Both the position numbers and the translations under genes were made by a program. Below are positions 1 to 6,362 of a stretch of 12,381 nucleotides of DNA, in pieces (position 1 is the first letter of the stretch; each line of letters begins with the position of its first letter). This DNA comes from Acidimicrobiaceae bacterium. Lineage in GTDB: Bacteria; Actinomycetota; Acidimicrobiia; Acidimicrobiales; Palsa-688. The notes beneath the pieces were generated by a model, which was given only the letters and a program-made list of their open reading frames with translations, was not told the DNA's origin and did no database searches. The stretch covers positions 1 through 12,381 of the forward strand of contig PMLI01000178.1 in assembly GCA_003158835.1 (NCBI GenBank). Reading direction: 5' to 3'.

Positions 1-561
1 GCCGGTTTCGAGCTGATCGCCGATGCCGTCCGGGCCCCCGAGCTGGCCCGCTATATCCGGGCCTTCATGGACCTCGACGTCACACCGACCTTGACCGTAC
101 CCCCCGGTTTCGACCTCGGCTCCTACAAAGATGCGCTGATGGACCGCTTTGCTGACCCGGCACTGCGCCACCGGACCATCCAGGTCGCCATGGACGGGAG
201 CCAGAAGCTGCCCTACCGCCTGCTGCGCACCATCTCCGCCCGTTTGGCGGCCGGCGAGCAACCTCGCCGTGCCTGCCTCGCCGTGGCCGGCTGGATGCGT
301 TTTGTCAGCTCCGGAGCCAGCGACAACGGCGTACCGCTCGGCCTGGACGACCCCCTGGCGGGACGCCTGCGCTCGGTGCTGGCAACCGCTTCCTCGCCCA
401 CCGCCATAGTGTCGGCCCTCCTCTCGCTCAGAGAGATCTTCCCCGCCGACCTGGCCGGCGATGGCACCTTCCGGGCACTGCTCACCGAGGCCCTGGACGC
501 ACTGTCCCGTTTCGGCGCGGCACAAGCGGCCGGCGCGCTTGGTGGCGAGGGCTCCGCGTAA
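1..561 (+). CDS. Mannitol dehydrogenase family protein (C-terminal part, gene starts upstream)
   Basis: The reading frame is open from the first base and ends at TAA 559-561, giving 186 residues of a protein whose N-terminus lies outside the window. The visible part matches the C-terminal helical domain of the mannitol 2-dehydrogenase / fructuronate reductase family, which interconverts ketoses or keto-uronates with polyols or aldonates using NAD(P)H. The recognisable landmarks are the segment around AGFELIADAV at the start, an APTL-like TPTLTVPPG, RFADPALRHR, the strongly conserved MDGSQKLPYRLL and the later DDPLAGRL. The Rossmann domain and the catalytic Lys-Asn-His group lie upstream and cannot be checked. 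Substrate (mannitol, arabinitol, uronate) cannot be told from this part. It is followed by a small GC hairpin and then a new transcription unit. Its presence beside other sugar oxidoreductases fits a carbohydrate-use region. Confidence 0.88.
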   Translation, partial: AGFELIADAVRAPELARYIRAFMDLDVTPTLTVPPGFDLGSYKDALMDRFADPALRHRTIQVAMDGSQKLPYRLLRTISARLAAGEQPRRACLAVAGWMRFVSSGASDNGVPLGLDDPLAGRLRSVLATASSPTAIVSALLSLREIFPADLAGDGTFRALLTEALDALSRFGAAQAAGALGGEGSA

Positions 562-573
562 GTTGAGAACGGC

Positions 574-586
574 GCCCTCCCAGGGC
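574..586 (+). terminator. Weak hairpin after the mannitol dehydrogenase gene
   Basis: GCCCT and AGGGC form a 5-bp stem with a CCC loop starting 13 bases after the stop codon. There is no T tract. It could be a modest terminator or chance in GC-rich DNA. Confidence 0.25.
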
Positions 587-641
587 ACCGGGTGCGCCTG
601 CTTTGCGGCGCCGGCGGTGATCGGTCCTGGGACTTCGCCCG

Positions 642-647
642 TATCCT
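642..647 (+). promoter_or_regulatory. Candidate -10 hexamer TATCCT upstream of small ORF and doxX
   Basis: TATCCT fits the actinobacterial TANNNT -10 pattern. A start about 6-7 bases downstream (near 653-654) would give a 5' leader of about 24 bases carrying the strong SD GGAGGAG at 667-673 before ATG 678. No convincing -35 box is visible. Confidence 0.35.
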
Positions 648-666
648 TACCATGGCACGATTACGC

Positions 667-673
667 GGAGGAG
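667..673 (+). promoter_or_regulatory. Strong Shine-Dalgarno GGAGGAG for the small ORF
   Basis: GGAGGAG lies 4 bases before ATG 678, or 6 counted from its GGAGG core. It is the best ribosome binding site in the window, and it serves the ATG of the 32-residue ORF rather than the downstream doxX start at 773. This is the main reason to take the small ORF seriously. Confidence 0.5.
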
Positions 674-677
674 AACA

Positions 678-776
678 ATGAACACAAGTGCCCCTGCCAA
701 CAAGAGCACCTGCTCCGCCCGGTGTGCAGGGTACTGGCCGCCTGTTGCCCTCGCTCCGGGACAGGTCAAGCCGTGA
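678..776 (+). CDS. Small ORF (32 aa), possible leader or translational coupler for doxX
   Basis: The ORF begins ATG 678 behind GGAGGAG, encodes 32 residues starting MNTSAPANKSTC and ends CCG TGA. The TGA at 774-776 shares bases with the GTG start of the DoxX gene at 773 (a GTGA overlap), the arrangement usually seen when translation of the second gene is coupled to the first. The peptide has two cysteines (C12, C16) and is rich in Ala and Pro, with no membrane segment or signal peptide. I recognise no family. An even shorter frame, ATG 652 to TGA 679-681 (9 codons), overlaps this start by ATGA, which may be chance. Alternatives are that this is only a leader peptide, or that doxX truly begins further upstream in its own frame. 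Confidence 0.42.
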   Translation: MNTSAPANKSTCSARCAGYWPPVALAPGQVKP

Positions 777-1294
777 TCGCCCCCAGCGACGCTTGGCGCC
801 GTGCCCTCGAGCTGCGCAGCGCGCCCGCGGTCCGGGACGGCGCGCTGGCGGCGGCGCGGGTCGCCCTGGCATGGCTCTTCATCTACCACGGCGCCAGCAC
901 GCTCTTCGGCGCCTTCCATGGAGCGGGCATCCACCGGATGGCCGTCTTCTTCTCCACCGTCGCCCACCTCCACCCGGGTACGTTTTTCGCCGTCCTGAAC
1001 GGCATAACCGAGTTTTTCGGCGGCATCGCCGTCGGCGTCGGCCTGCTGAGCCGTCTCGCCGCCGTCGGCCTGTTCTTCGACATGGTGATCGCCATGGCCA
1101 CCGTGACCTTCGGGAACGGCATCGTCTCGAACGCGGTCGGTTCGGGTTACGAGCTCAACGTGGCCCTCGCCGGCCTGGCGCTGGTCGTCGCCTTCCTCGG
1201 CGCCGGGCGGATAAGCGTCGATGCCTGGATCGGCGGGCTCCTCGCGAAGCGGGCGTCGCGCCGTCTCGAGCCGCTCCCGGCTCCGTCACCCTAG
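773..1294 (+). CDS. DoxX family membrane protein
   Basis: This is a 173-residue hydrophobic protein of the DoxX family, small membrane proteins with four helices that are related to the DoxD subunit of thiosulfate:quinone oxidoreductase. In actinobacteria some are linked to redox homeostasis. Residues about 25-45 (ALAAARVALAWLFIYHG) carry the family's first helix and HG turn. Further helices lie around FFAVLNGITEFFGGIAVG, AAVGLFFDMVIAMATV and the C-terminal LNVALAGLALVVAFLGAG. The fourth is preceded by the charged, family-like YELN. I place the start at GTG 773: it follows a GTGA overlap with a small ORF, and the upstream in-frame extension to ATG 461 runs back into the mannitol dehydrogenase gene and is not membrane-like. 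The MFS gene begins 18 bases downstream, so the two are probably cotranscribed. The specific function is unknown. Confidence 0.8.
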   Translation: MIAPSDAWRRALELRSAPAVRDGALAAARVALAWLFIYHGASTLFGAFHGAGIHRMAVFFSTVAHLHPGTFFAVLNGITEFFGGIAVGVGLLSRLAAVGLFFDMVIAMATVTFGNGIVSNAVGSGYELNVALAGLALVVAFLGAGRISVDAWIGGLLAKRASRRLEPLPAPSP

Positions 1295-1312
1295 GGGTAC
1301 GGCGCACCCAGC

Positions 1313-2746
1313 ATGATCGACAGGCACCAGCGCAACCTCGCGCTCCTGGTTGCAAGCTGCCTCTTCATGGAGAACCTGGACGGCACGATCGTCACCACGG
1401 CGGCCCCCCGCATTGCCGCCGACCTCCAAGTGAGCTCGGTTTCGATCGGCCTGGTCATCACCGCCTACCTCATCACCCTGGCTGTGCTGATCCCTCTCAG
1501 CGGGTGGATGGTCGCCTCCCTGGGCACCCGTAAGGTGTTCCTGGCGGCCATCGTCATCTTCACCCTGGCGTCCCTGTTGTGCGCCGGGAGCGCCAACTTC
1601 GCCGAACTGGTGGCGATGCGGGTGCTCCAGGGTGCCGGTGGGGCGATGATGGTACCCGTCGGCCGCCTGGCCGTCCTGGCCCGGACGGCCAAGGCGGACA
1701 TGATGCGGATGATCGCCTACATCGTCTGGCCCGCCCTGGTGGCGCCGGTGATAGCGCCGCTGGCCGGAGGCCTGATCACCACCTACGCCAGCTGGCGCTG
1801 GCTCTTTTTGATCAACGTCCCCCTCGGTGTGGTGGCGCTGGCCGTGGCCACCAGGGTCGTGGCCGCCAGCCCGGTGGGCTCGGCGCCGCCCCTGGACGTG
1901 AGCGGTGTGGCGCTGACCGGTACGGGCCTGGCCGGGCTCGTCTACACCGCCCACATGGTGTCGGAGCCAAGCGAGGGATGGGTGGCGACTGTCATATGCG
2001 GGCTGGTCTCGGCCGCGCTCATCTGCGCCGCCGTCCGCCACCTCCTGCGGGCACCTGCGCCGTTACTCGACCTGTACACGCTGCGGACCAAGTCTTTCCG
2101 GGCCTTCGTCGGCGGAGGGACGTTGTTCGGGATGACCGTCGGGGCGCTGCCGTTCATGCTCCCATTGCTCTTCCAGGAGGTCTTCGGTTGGAGCCCGGTC
2201 AAGTCGGGGACGGTGGTCCTGTTCATCTTCGTCGGCAACATAGGCATCAAGCCGGCCACCACCTTCCTCATCAACCGTTTCGGCTCCCGCGCCGTCCTCG
2301 TCACCGCCACCGCCGGTGTGGCGGCCACCGTAGTCGCGGCCGGTTCGTTCTCAGCCGGGACACCGCTGGCCATCATAGTGGCCATAGTCCTGCTCAGCGG
2401 GGTCGCCCGTTCGGTCGGGTTCACGGCCTATACCACCCTTGGTTTCAGCGAGGTCCCCGAGGGGGAGATGGCCCATGCCAACGGCCTCTCCGCCACCACC
2501 CAGCAGCTGGCGGCGGCCCTGGGCGTGGCCATGGCCACGGTCGCCCTGCGCCTGGGCGGGCCCATCGGCCGTCTATTTTCCCGGCACCCGGCCACGGCAA
2601 CCAGCTACACGGTGGCGTTCGTGCTCATGGGCCTGATCGCGCTGGCCGCCACTGCCGGCGCCACACGCCTGAGCCCGGATGCGGGCAGCGCCGTGCGCAG
2701 GGCGGGAGGGACGCCGGCCGCGGGCCCTGCTCCGAGGGCACCCTAG
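1313..2746 (+). CDS. MFS drug/proton antiporter, DHA2 (EmrB/QacA) type
   Basis: This 477-residue integral membrane protein has the hallmarks of the 14-helix DHA2 branch of the major facilitator superfamily, proton-driven exporters of drugs and other small toxic molecules. Helix 1 carries FMENLDGTIVTTAAP, the branch's LDxTIVxxAxP signature. GWMVASLGTRKVFL is the loop 2-3 motif A. VAPVIAPLAGGLI followed by SWRWLFLINVPLG is the antiporter motif C region and the next conserved turn. The hydrophobic segments continue to about residue 450 and leave a short Pro/Ala-rich cytoplasmic tail. ATG 1313 is chosen because it puts MIDRHQRN directly before helix 1; the ribosome binding site is poor (AGGGG about 13 bases away), consistent with coupling to the DoxX gene that ends 18 bases upstream. 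The exported substrate cannot be told from sequence. Confidence 0.9.
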   Translation: MIDRHQRNLALLVASCLFMENLDGTIVTTAAPRIAADLQVSSVSIGLVITAYLITLAVLIPLSGWMVASLGTRKVFLAAIVIFTLASLLCAGSANFAELVAMRVLQGAGGAMMVPVGRLAVLARTAKADMMRMIAYIVWPALVAPVIAPLAGGLITTYASWRWLFLINVPLGVVALAVATRVVAASPVGSAPPLDVSGVALTGTGLAGLVYTAHMVSEPSEGWVATVICGLVSAALICAAVRHLLRAPAPLLDLYTLRTKSFRAFVGGGTLFGMTVGALPFMLPLLFQEVFGWSPVKSGTVVLFIFVGNIGIKPATTFLINRFGSRAVLVTATAGVAATVVAAGSFSAGTPLAIIVAIVLLSGVARSVGFTAYTTLGFSEVPEGEMAHANGLSATTQQLAAALGVAMATVALRLGGPIGRLFSRHPATATSYTVAFVLMGLIALAATAGATRLSPDAGSAVRRAGGTPAAGPAPRAP

Positions 2747-2768
2747 AGGTAATTGCGGCCCGTTAGGC

Positions 2769-2785
2769 CGGCCCGCCCGGGGCCG
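2769..2785 (+). terminator. GC-rich hairpin after the MFS gene
   Basis: CGGCCC (2769-2774) pairs with GGGCCG (2780-2785) around a 5-base loop, 22 bases after the MFS stop and followed by AAAT rather than a T tract. It is a plausible factor-independent terminator of the actinobacterial kind, or a pause site, at the end of the doxX-MFS unit. Confidence 0.4.
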
Positions 2786-2826
2786 AAATGGGACCTTTGG
2801 CCCTTCCCGGTGGCTCGTCCACCCTC

Positions 2827-2839
2827 TTACCGTCGGTAA
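2827..2839 (+). promoter_or_regulatory. Perfect inverted repeat TTACCG-T-CGGTAA upstream of the cNMP-fold gene
   Basis: This 13-base palindrome has 6-base arms and a single central base. It lies 79 bases before ATG 2919 in a stretch more AT-rich than its surroundings. It contains or overlaps possible -10 hexamers (TACCGT at 2828). It could be an operator. No regulator gene in the window suggests which protein would bind it. Confidence 0.3.
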
Positions 2840-2918
2840 CGATGAGTGCCGGTGTGGCTCGCAATCGCGGTCCTGTGCGCCAGTGGCGGCGCGGGGGAGC
2901 CACGAAGGGGTAGTCGAA

Positions 2919-3407
2919 ATGGATCTTTCCGCATCCTCCCGATTGTTGCACCACCCGCTGTTCGCCGGTCTCCCGCTGGCGACGGTCGAACGTGTATCGT
3001 TGGACGCCCACAACGTCGCTTTCGAACCAGGCCAGGTGATCCTGTCCGAGGGCGCTCCGGCCGGGTACCTGTACCTTCTGCAGCATGGCAAAGTCGCCCT
3101 CTCGGCTCACGCTCCGGGCAAGGGACATGTTCTCGTCCAGACGCTGGGCCCCGGCGAGGTGCTGGGGCTGTCCTGGTTGTTCCCTCCATTTCAGTGGCGC
3201 TTCGACGCCCACGCGGTCGAGTTCGTGGAGGCACTGGCCGTCGATGGCGCCCGCCTGCGGGCCAGGGCCGAAGAGGACCCCGTGCTCGGGTACCAGGTGC
3301 TCAAGCGCATCGCACCCCTCGTCGTCGAGCGCCTGCAGCAGACCCGCCTACAGCTCCTCGAGTTCTACAGCAGTACCGGCGAAGCCTATGGCAACCAGTC
3401 TGCCTGA
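2919..3407 (+). CDS. Stand-alone cyclic-nucleotide-binding-fold protein, hydrogenase-associated
   Basis: This 162-residue protein is one Crp-type cyclic-nucleotide-binding beta-roll (residues about 12-110) followed by a helical tail, with no helix-turn-helix, so it is unlikely to bind DNA by itself. Fold landmarks are HPLFAGLPLATVERV, FEPGQVILSEGAPAGYLYLLQHGKVAL and LGPGEVLGLSWLFPPFQWRFDA. Where true cAMP receptors have GE..-R-S/T, this protein reads GEVLGLSWLFPP with no arginine in the phosphate cassette, so classical cAMP binding is doubtful. Proteins with this SWLFPP-W-FDA signature are, to my knowledge, commonly encoded in [NiFe]-hydrogenase clusters, which agrees with the overlapping maturation protease gene downstream. 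I chose ATG 2919, behind GAAGGGG; the in-frame extension upstream to 2679 overlaps the MFS gene and is low-complexity. Ligand and partner are unknown; a sensor or accessory role in hydrogenase function is inference. Confidence 0.82.
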   Translation: MDLSASSRLLHHPLFAGLPLATVERVSLDAHNVAFEPGQVILSEGAPAGYLYLLQHGKVALSAHAPGKGHVLVQTLGPGEVLGLSWLFPPFQWRFDAHAVEFVEALAVDGARLRARAEEDPVLGYQVLKRIAPLVVERLQQTRLQLLEFYSSTGEAYGNQSA

Positions 3408-3933
3408 GGGCCCTGTGACGCACGGGGCCCCTGCCCCCCCGTGTCGCGTCACCCTCGCCGGCATCGGCGACGAAATGCGTCACGACGACGGCATAGGCCC
3501 TGTCATCGCCAGGCGAGCGGCCCGGCTCAGTTCGGGCCGTGGGAGCGGCTTCGTCACGGCCGTGGCCAGCCCGTCGGACCAACCGCTCGACCTTCTGGAC
3601 GACTGGGACGGCGACGACCTGGCCATCGTGGTGGACGCCGTGCGTTCCGGCGCGCCGCCGGGAACGGTCACCCTGACCTGGTTGGAGCGGCTCGGCGACG
3701 TCGTCCTACCGACTGGCTGCGGTCGTGCCAGCACCCACGGCCTGGCAGTGGCGGACGTCTTGCGGCTTGCCTGTGAGATCGGGCTGGCACCGCAGCGGGT
3801 AGCCCTGGTAGGCGTCGAGGGCCAGGACTTCTCGGAGGGAGAGGGCCTGACCGCCCCGGTCGAAGCGGGGGCGGACAGGGCGGTCGACCTCGTGGTCAAG
3901 CTCGCTCAGTCGGTATGGGACGGTGCTGCTTAG
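3388..3933 (+). CDS. [NiFe]-hydrogenase maturation protease (HyaD/HybD/HycI family)
   Basis: This 181-residue protein belongs to the endopeptidases that remove a C-terminal peptide from the nickel-loaded large subunit of [NiFe] hydrogenases, closing the active site. The family signature GIGDEMRHDDGIG is at about residues 25-37. The three positions that bind nickel in HybD (Glu16, Asp62, His93) appear to be matched by D34 in DDGIG, D83 in VVDAV and H117 in STHG. The start is uncertain. ATG 3388 overlaps the upstream cyclic-nucleotide-fold gene by 20 bases; GTG 3415, with GAGGG a few bases before it, would shorten the protein by nine residues and still leave the whole core. Either way the pair forms an operon. 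No hydrogenase subunit or Hyp gene is in the window, so the target must be elsewhere in the genome or the pair is orphaned. Confidence 0.87.
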   Translation: MATSLPEGPVTHGAPAPPCRVTLAGIGDEMRHDDGIGPVIARRAARLSSGRGSGFVTAVASPSDQPLDLLDDWDGDDLAIVVDAVRSGAPPGTVTLTWLERLGDVVLPTGCGRASTHGLAVADVLRLACEIGLAPQRVALVGVEGQDFSEGEGLTAPVEAGADRAVDLVVKLAQSVWDGAA

Positions 3934-4040
3934 CTTTTTCGTCCGCCTTTGTGCCGGTTGGGCTGTCCATCCGCCTTATGGCCACCGGACTTACGGGAGC
4001 GCGCCGGCGGTCCGGCCCCGGCCAGCACCCGGAGAGAGGT

Positions 4041-4046
4041 TAGGGT
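4041..4046 (+). promoter_or_regulatory. Candidate leaderless promoter -10 TAGGGT before the aldo/keto reductase
   Basis: TAGGGT is followed by seven bases and then ATG 4054, so transcription would start at or within a base of the start codon. The nearest purine-rich SD-like stretch (GGAGAGAGG, 4031-4039) is 14 bases or more from the ATG, too far for normal use, which favours leaderless initiation. No clear -35 box is visible. Confidence 0.45.
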
Positions 4047-4053
4047 AACTGCC

Positions 4054-5088
4054 ATGCGCTACCGACCAATGGGTGCCAGCGGCTGTGCGGTGTCCGCACT
4101 GGCTCTGGGCACCATGACATTCGGCTCCGAGACGGACGAGCCAGGCAGTCACGCCCAGCTCGACCGGTTCGTCGAGGCCGGCGGCACCCTGATCGACACG
4201 GCCGACGTGTACAGCAACACCGAGTCCGAGTCGATCATCGGGCGCTGGCTGGCCAAGCAACCGGCGGAGGTGAGGGACCAGGTGGTCATCGCCACCAAGG
4301 GCCGTTTCCCGACCGGCAAGGGGCCCAACGACGTGGGCTTGTCCAGGCGGCACCTGACCCGGGCGATCGACGCCTCCCTGCGCCGCCTCGGGACGGAATG
4401 TATCGACCTTTACCAGGTCCACAGCTATGACCCGTGGACGCCGGTCGACGAGACCCTGAGGGCTCTGGACGATGCCGTGCGGAAGGGGAAAATCCTCTAC
4501 TTGGGCCTGTCGAATTTCACCGGGTGGCAGGTGCAAAAGACAGTGGACGTTGCCATTGCCAATAACCTCAACCGCCCCGTCACCCTGCAGCCCCAGTACA
4601 ACCTGCTGGCGCGCGAGATCGAGTGGGAAATCGTCCCCGCCTGCCGGGCCGAGGGCCTCGGGTTGCTCCCCTGGTCCCCGCTGGGGGGCGGCTGGCTCAC
4701 GGGCAAGTACCACCGCGATCAGGTCCCGAGCGGCGCCACCCGGCTGGGCGAAGACCCCGGGCGCGGCATGGAAGCGTACGGGCGCCGCGGCACCAAGCAA
4801 CGGACATGGGACGTGCTCGAGGCGGTGCAAGCGGTGGCCAGTGCCCGAGGGTGCTCCATGGCCCAGGTGGCCTTGGCCTGGCTGCGCGACAGGCCCGCGG
4901 TGAGCTCGGTAATCCTGGGGTGCCGGGCCCTAGAGCAACTCGACGACAACCTCGGCGCGGCCGAGATGGACCTCACCGACCAGGAGATCGGGGCCCTCGA
5001 CCAGGCCAGCGACCCGGGCGCGGCTGATTACCCCTACGGCGGGCCCGGGTCCGACCAGCGCAGCCGGAAGATCGAGGGGGGCCGGTAG
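4054..5088 (+). CDS. Aldo/keto reductase
   Basis: This 344-residue cytosolic NAD(P)H-dependent oxidoreductase has the (beta/alpha)8 aldo/keto reductase fold, of the length and style of the YghZ/Tas/YajO (Kvbeta-like) group. The catalytic tetrad is complete: D48 and Y53 in LIDTADVYSN, K82 in VVIATKGRF and H123 in DLYQVHSYD. GLSNFTGWQV, QPQYNLLAREIEWEI and LPWSPLGGGWLTGKY are standard cofactor- and barrel-lining segments. The start at ATG 4054 gives the usual MRYRPMGASG opening strand; the open frame upstream to 3949 is not AKR-like. Two bases separate its stop from the LarA-like gene, so it leads a three-gene operon with that gene and a Gfo/Idh oxidoreductase. The operon suggests a sugar, sugar-acid or hydroxy-carbonyl substrate, which the sequence does not specify. 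Confidence 0.92.
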   Translation: MRYRPMGASGCAVSALALGTMTFGSETDEPGSHAQLDRFVEAGGTLIDTADVYSNTESESIIGRWLAKQPAEVRDQVVIATKGRFPTGKGPNDVGLSRRHLTRAIDASLRRLGTECIDLYQVHSYDPWTPVDETLRALDDAVRKGKILYLGLSNFTGWQVQKTVDVAIANNLNRPVTLQPQYNLLAREIEWEIVPACRAEGLGLLPWSPLGGGWLTGKYHRDQVPSGATRLGEDPGRGMEAYGRRGTKQRTWDVLEAVQAVASARGCSMAQVALAWLRDRPAVSSVILGCRALEQLDDNLGAAEMDLTDQEIGALDQASDPGAADYPYGGPGSDQRSRKIEGGR

Positions 5089-5090
5089 GG

Positions 5091-6362
5091 ATGACGGTGC
5101 AGGACTTGGAGTGGTCGGAGCTGGTCCGCACCGCTCCACCCGGCGAGCTCGACGTCGTCGCCGCGCTCGGTCCGGAGTTTGTGCGCCTCGTCGACCAGCG
5201 GGTCAAGCCCGGCAGCCGGGTGGCGGTGGCAGTGGGCAGCCGTGGTATCGCCCGCCTGGCCGACGTGGTGACAGTGGTGGTACAGGTGCTGCGGGACCGG
5301 GGAGCAGAGCCGGTCCTGGTACCCGCTATGGGGTCCCACGGCGGGGGGACGGCGGCCGGTCAGGTCGAGGTCATGCACGAGCTCGGCGTCTACGAGGACG
5401 CCTTGGGGATCCCCGTGGACGCCTCGATGGACGTCGAGGAAGTCGGCGTGTTGAGCGGCGGCCAGCGGGTCTACCTGGCCAAAGCGGCGCTCGGCTGTGA
5501 CGCCGTCGTGCCCATAAACCGCGTCAAGCCGCATTCGGACTTCCGGGCGCCCATAGAGAGCGGGCTGACGAAGATGCTTACGATAGGGCTCGGGAAGGAA
5601 CGGGGAGCTTCGAGCCTGCACTGCGTCGGTTTCGAGGCCTTCGGCCAGATGCTGCCGGAGGCGGCGGGCATTGTGTTGGGCCTGTTGCGGGTCCCCTTTG
5701 GGTTGGCTCTGCTGGAGGACGCGTGGCACCGGCTGCACCGGGTGGAGGTCGTTCCCGGAGAGGTCATCCTCGAGCTGGACCGGGAGCTCCTCCGGGACGC
5801 ATGGGCCGACTTCCCACGCCTGCCTTTCGAGAAAGTCGACGTGCTGGTGCTGCGCGAGATAGGCAAGATGATCTCAGGCTCCGGCATGGACCCCAATGTC
5901 ACGGGTCGCTTCGCCGGCAAGGCGTACCCGGCTCGGACCACCGTCGAGCGGTTGGCGGTCCTCGACCTGGCCCACGACTCGGGCGGCAATGCCATCGGCG
6001 TCGGGTTGGCGGACGTCGTGACCGAGCGCTTGCGGGCCAAGGTCGACTGGGAAGCCACATATACCAACGCCGTGGCCTCCAAGTCTCTGGCGGGCGCCAG
6101 GCTGCCGGTCGTAGTCGGCAATGACCTAGAGGCCTTGGCGCTGGCGACGAGCACGCTCACAGGGGCCGGGACCGCTCCGCCGGGCCTGGTGGCCATGCAC
6201 AACACGTTGGACGTCAACCACATCGCCGTGTCCGAGCCGTTGGTCGCCGTGGCCACGGCCCAGGGCTACGCGCCGTTGGGCCCTCCCCAGCGAGCGGAAT
6301 GGGGACGGGACGGGGAATTGTTGCGCATCGGTGGGATCGAGTTTTTCCCCGGTGAGCGGTGA
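5091..6362 (+). CDS. LarA-like (nickel-dependent lactate racemase superfamily) protein
   Basis: At 423 residues the protein is the same length as LarA of Lactobacillus plantarum (about 424), the lactate racemase that uses a covalently bound nickel-pincer nucleotide for hydride transfer at the alpha carbon of 2-hydroxy acids. Visible landmarks are VGSRGIARL (48-56), MGSHGGGTAAGQ (80-91), the core PINRVKPHSDFRAPIESG (141-158), TKMLTIGLGK (160-169) and SLHCVG (175-180). H83, H148, K161 and H177 occupy about the places expected for LarA residues H108, H174, K184 (cofactor-bearing) and H200; the lysine assignment is tentative because spacing from H148 differs by three. Its ATG follows the AKR stop by two bases and its TGA overlaps the next start by GTGA. 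Homologues act on hydroxy acids other than lactate, so lactate is not assumed. Cofactor genes larB/C/E are not in the window. Confidence 0.8.
   Translation: MTVQDLEWSELVRTAPPGELDVVAALGPEFVRLVDQRVKPGSRVAVAVGSRGIARLADVVTVVVQVLRDRGAEPVLVPAMGSHGGGTAAGQVEVMHELGVYEDALGIPVDASMDVEEVGVLSGGQRVYLAKAALGCDAVVPINRVKPHSDFRAPIESGLTKMLTIGLGKERGASSLHCVGFEAFGQMLPEAAGIVLGLLRVPFGLALLEDAWHRLHRVEVVPGEVILELDRELLRDAWADFPRLPFEKVDVLVLREIGKMISGSGMDPNVTGRFAGKAYPARTTVERLAVLDLAHDSGGNAIGVGLADVVTERLRAKVDWEATYTNAVASKSLAGARLPVVVGNDLEALALATSTLTGAGTAPPGLVAMHNTLDVNHIAVSEPLVAVATAQGYAPLGPPQRAEWGRDGELLRIGGIEFFPGER

Noticed and set aside
461..772. Upstream in-frame extension of DoxX to ATG 461
   Set aside because: It overlaps the end of the mannitol dehydrogenase gene, is not membrane-like, and GTG 773 with a GTGA overlap is a better start.
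1579..2766. 395-codon + strand frame overlapping the MFS gene
   Set aside because: Arg/Gly/Pro/His-rich shadow of the MFS reading frame with no membrane or domain pattern.
2679..2918. In-frame extension of the cNMP-fold protein to ATG 2679
   Set aside because: It would overlap the MFS gene by 68 bases and encode Gly/Arg/Pro-rich sequence; ATG 2919 has an SD and starts the fold.
3949..4053. In-frame extension of the aldo/keto reductase to 3949
   Set aside because: The AKR fold starts at MRYRPMGASG (4054); the upstream residues do not resemble the family.
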